A model generated the notes under the pieces. The model was not told the DNA's origin. It saw nothing but the letters and a program-made list of their open reading frames with translations, and did not search any database. Source: Paracoccus gahaiensis (GTDB lineage: Bacteria > Pseudomonadota > Alphaproteobacteria > Rhodobacterales > Rhodobacteraceae). Taken from it: DNA of 64,000 nt. The stretch is from positions 1 to 64,000 of the forward strand of contig NZ_SUNI01000019.1 in the NCBI RefSeq assembly GCF_005048225.1, written 5' to 3'. The position numbers were made by a program, and so were the translations under genes. This document shows positions 62,994 to 64,000 of this stretch, one piece after another. Each line of letters opens with the position of its first letter. Positions within the stretch are counted from its first letter, which is position 1.

Positions 62994-63752
62994 ATGCCCG
63001 ATGCCGTTCCCCGCCCCACCGTCGCCGCACTGCGCGCCCGCATCGCCCATCTCGAGGGTGCGGAGATGCATGCCCGCGCGGTGCTGCCCTTCGGCGTGGA
63101 CATGCTGGACCGCCGGATGCCGCAGGGCGGGCTGGCGAGGGGCTGCCTGCACGAGGTCGCGGGCGGTGGCGGCGGGGCGGTGGATGGCGCCGCGGCGGCC
63201 TGCTTCGCCGCCGGCATCGCCGCCCGGCTGCCGGGGCCGGTGCTGTGGTGCGTGACGCAGGCCGATCTCTTCGCCCCGGGGCTGGAGCAGGCGGGCCTGT
63301 CACCGGACCGGGTGATCTATGTCGAGGCCGGTGACGACACCGCCGTGCTGGCCTGCATGGAGGAAGGCTTGCGCCATGGCGGCCTGGGCGCCGTGGTCGC
63401 CGATGTGGCGCGGCTGTCGATGACCGCCTCACGGCGCCTGCATCTGGCGGCGAAGGCCTCGGGCACCACCGGCATCGCGCTCCGGCGCTGGCGGCGGCAG
63501 GCGGATGCCAGCGATTTCGGGCAGCCCACGGCGGCGATGACCCGCTGGCGGGTCTCGGTGCTGCCCTCGGCCCCCCTGCCCGTCCCGGGCGTCGGCCGGC
63601 CGCGCTGGCTGATCGAGCTGATCCGGGCACGGGCAGGCGAGTCCTTCGATCTCGAGCTGGAGGGTTGTGATGGCACGGGTCATCTCGGTCTCCCTGCCGA
63701 TGTGGCCGATCGATCGGCGGCAGCGGCAGGCAGACAGCACGCCCTCGGCTGA
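62994..63752 (+). CDS. imuA: ImuA, RecA-like mutagenesis accessory protein
   Basis: A 252-residue SulA/RecA-like protein: FGVDMLDRRMPQGGLARGCLHEV at the start (seen as MLDRRMPQGGL), VLWCVTQADLFAPGLEQAGL, RVIYVEAGDDTAVLACMEEG and RRLHLAAKASGTTGIALRRW. ImuA works with ImuB and DnaE2 in damage-induced error-prone synthesis. The Walker-type region lacks a classic GKT. Its 3' end overlaps imuB by 83 bp. An SOS box precedes it. Confidence 0.88.
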   Translation: MPDAVPRPTVAALRARIAHLEGAEMHARAVLPFGVDMLDRRMPQGGLARGCLHEVAGGGGGAVDGAAAACFAAGIAARLPGPVLWCVTQADLFAPGLEQAGLSPDRVIYVEAGDDTAVLACMEEGLRHGGLGAVVADVARLSMTASRRLHLAAKASGTTGIALRRWRRQADASDFGQPTAAMTRWRVSVLPSAPLPVPGVGRPRWLIELIRARAGESFDLELEGCDGTGHLGLPADVADRSAAAAGRQHALG

Positions 63753-64000
63753 GGCCCCGCTGATCCTGGTGGGCCGGGTGGGCAACCGCCGGGTGGTGAC
63801 CGCGGCCTGCGCGGCGGCCATGGGCCTCGGCCTGCGGATCGGCATGCCGGTGAGCCAAGCGCAGGCGCTGGTCCCGGACCTGCGCATCGAGCCGGCCGAT
63901 CCCCGCGCCGATCTGGAGGCGCTGGAACGGTTTGGTCTGTGGCTCCTGCAGCGCATCGCGCCCATCGTGGCGGTCGATCCGCCCGACGGGGTGGTGATCG
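63670..64000 (+). CDS. imuB: ImuB, Y-family polymerase-like protein (partial)
   Basis: The frame is open from the ATG at 63670 to the window edge (110 codons). It begins MARVISVSLPMWPIDRRQRQ and continues with VVTAACAAAMGLGLRIGMPV, VSQAQALVPDLRIEPADP and LERFGLWLLQRIAPIVAVDP. The usual catalytic DxD of active Y-family polymerases is absent at the N-terminus, as is normal for ImuB, which bridges ImuA/DnaE2 and the sliding clamp. The rest, probably with dnaE2 beyond, lies outside. Confidence 0.88.
   Translation, partial: MARVISVSLPMWPIDRRQRQADSTPSAEAPLILVGRVGNRRVVTAACAAAMGLGLRIGMPVSQAQALVPDLRIEPADPRADLEALERFGLWLLQRIAPIVAVDPPDGVVI

Noticed and set aside
1..64000. CRISPR arrays, tRNA or rRNA genes, prophage
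   Set aside because: I saw no regularly spaced repeats, no tRNA-like cloverleaf or rRNA stretch, and no phage structural genes. I could not run covariance searches.

Overview
The window is GC-rich DNA with dense operons, LacI/LysR/GntR-controlled ABC uptake genes, an alphaproteobacterial-type SOS site (GAAC-N7-GAAC) and imuA-imuB. Together these suggest a member of the Rhodobacterales, Paracoccus-like. This is inferred from gene style; I see no rRNA, tRNA or replication gene. The mosaic layout, insertion-sequence remnants and catabolic content fit a megaplasmid, chromid or genomic island.

Layout. Positions 1-7470 are a patchwork: a decayed nucleotidyltransferase gene, a complete IS5-family element (640-1921, 4-bp target duplication), a LuxR-type regulator, a small Cys-containing protein, a LysE-type exporter, a secreted PQQ-type sugar dehydrogenase next to a CHRD-cytochrome c fusion, and an istB fragment. 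Positions 7470-13867 hold an Fe3+/hexose-phosphate-type ABC importer with an inositol-monophosphatase-like phosphatase and a divergent LacI regulator, with twin TTGCAC-N4-GTGCAA-type operators between them. Positions 13885-21934 carry TenA, BtpA, a ribokinase-like kinase, a GATase1-like protein, a phosphotriesterase-like hydrolase, a ribose-type ABC importer and its LacI regulator with tandem operators. Positions 22179-36604 hold an RraA-like protein, a dipeptide-type ABC importer with a creatininase-like amidohydrolase, two LysR regulators, a 2-hydroxyacid dehydrogenase, a gamma-glutamyltransferase and a large FAD/Fe-S dehydrogenase. Positions 36611-50564 are a GntR regulator and an eleven-gene rightward operon: dehydrogenases, a TPP enzyme, a branched-chain-type ABC importer with fused LivM-LivG, an AroE paralogue, a GMC oxidoreductase and an aldehyde dehydrogenase.

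The most unusual module is 51228-59167. Rightward genes encode a LacI DNA-binding domain fused to a PfkB sugar kinase domain, a second PfkB kinase, an eIF2B/R15P-isomerase-like protein with both catalytic positions changed, and a SIS-domain isomerase. A leftward operon encodes an LsrB/RhaS-like binding protein, two permeases and one ATPase. Both promoters carry the same GAAACGTTTC palindrome. This looks like a self-contained sugar uptake and phosphorylation system whose regulator is built from its own enzyme family. It sits beside a broken glycerate kinase gene and appears less GC-rich than its neighbours.

Positions 59168-62210 are mostly decayed DNA. They contain a 124-bp element with IS66-like ends and an 8-bp target duplication. 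The right edge carries an SRAP (YedK/HMCES) gene that appears to start with CTG, and a divergent SOS-box-controlled imuA-imuB pair running off the window.
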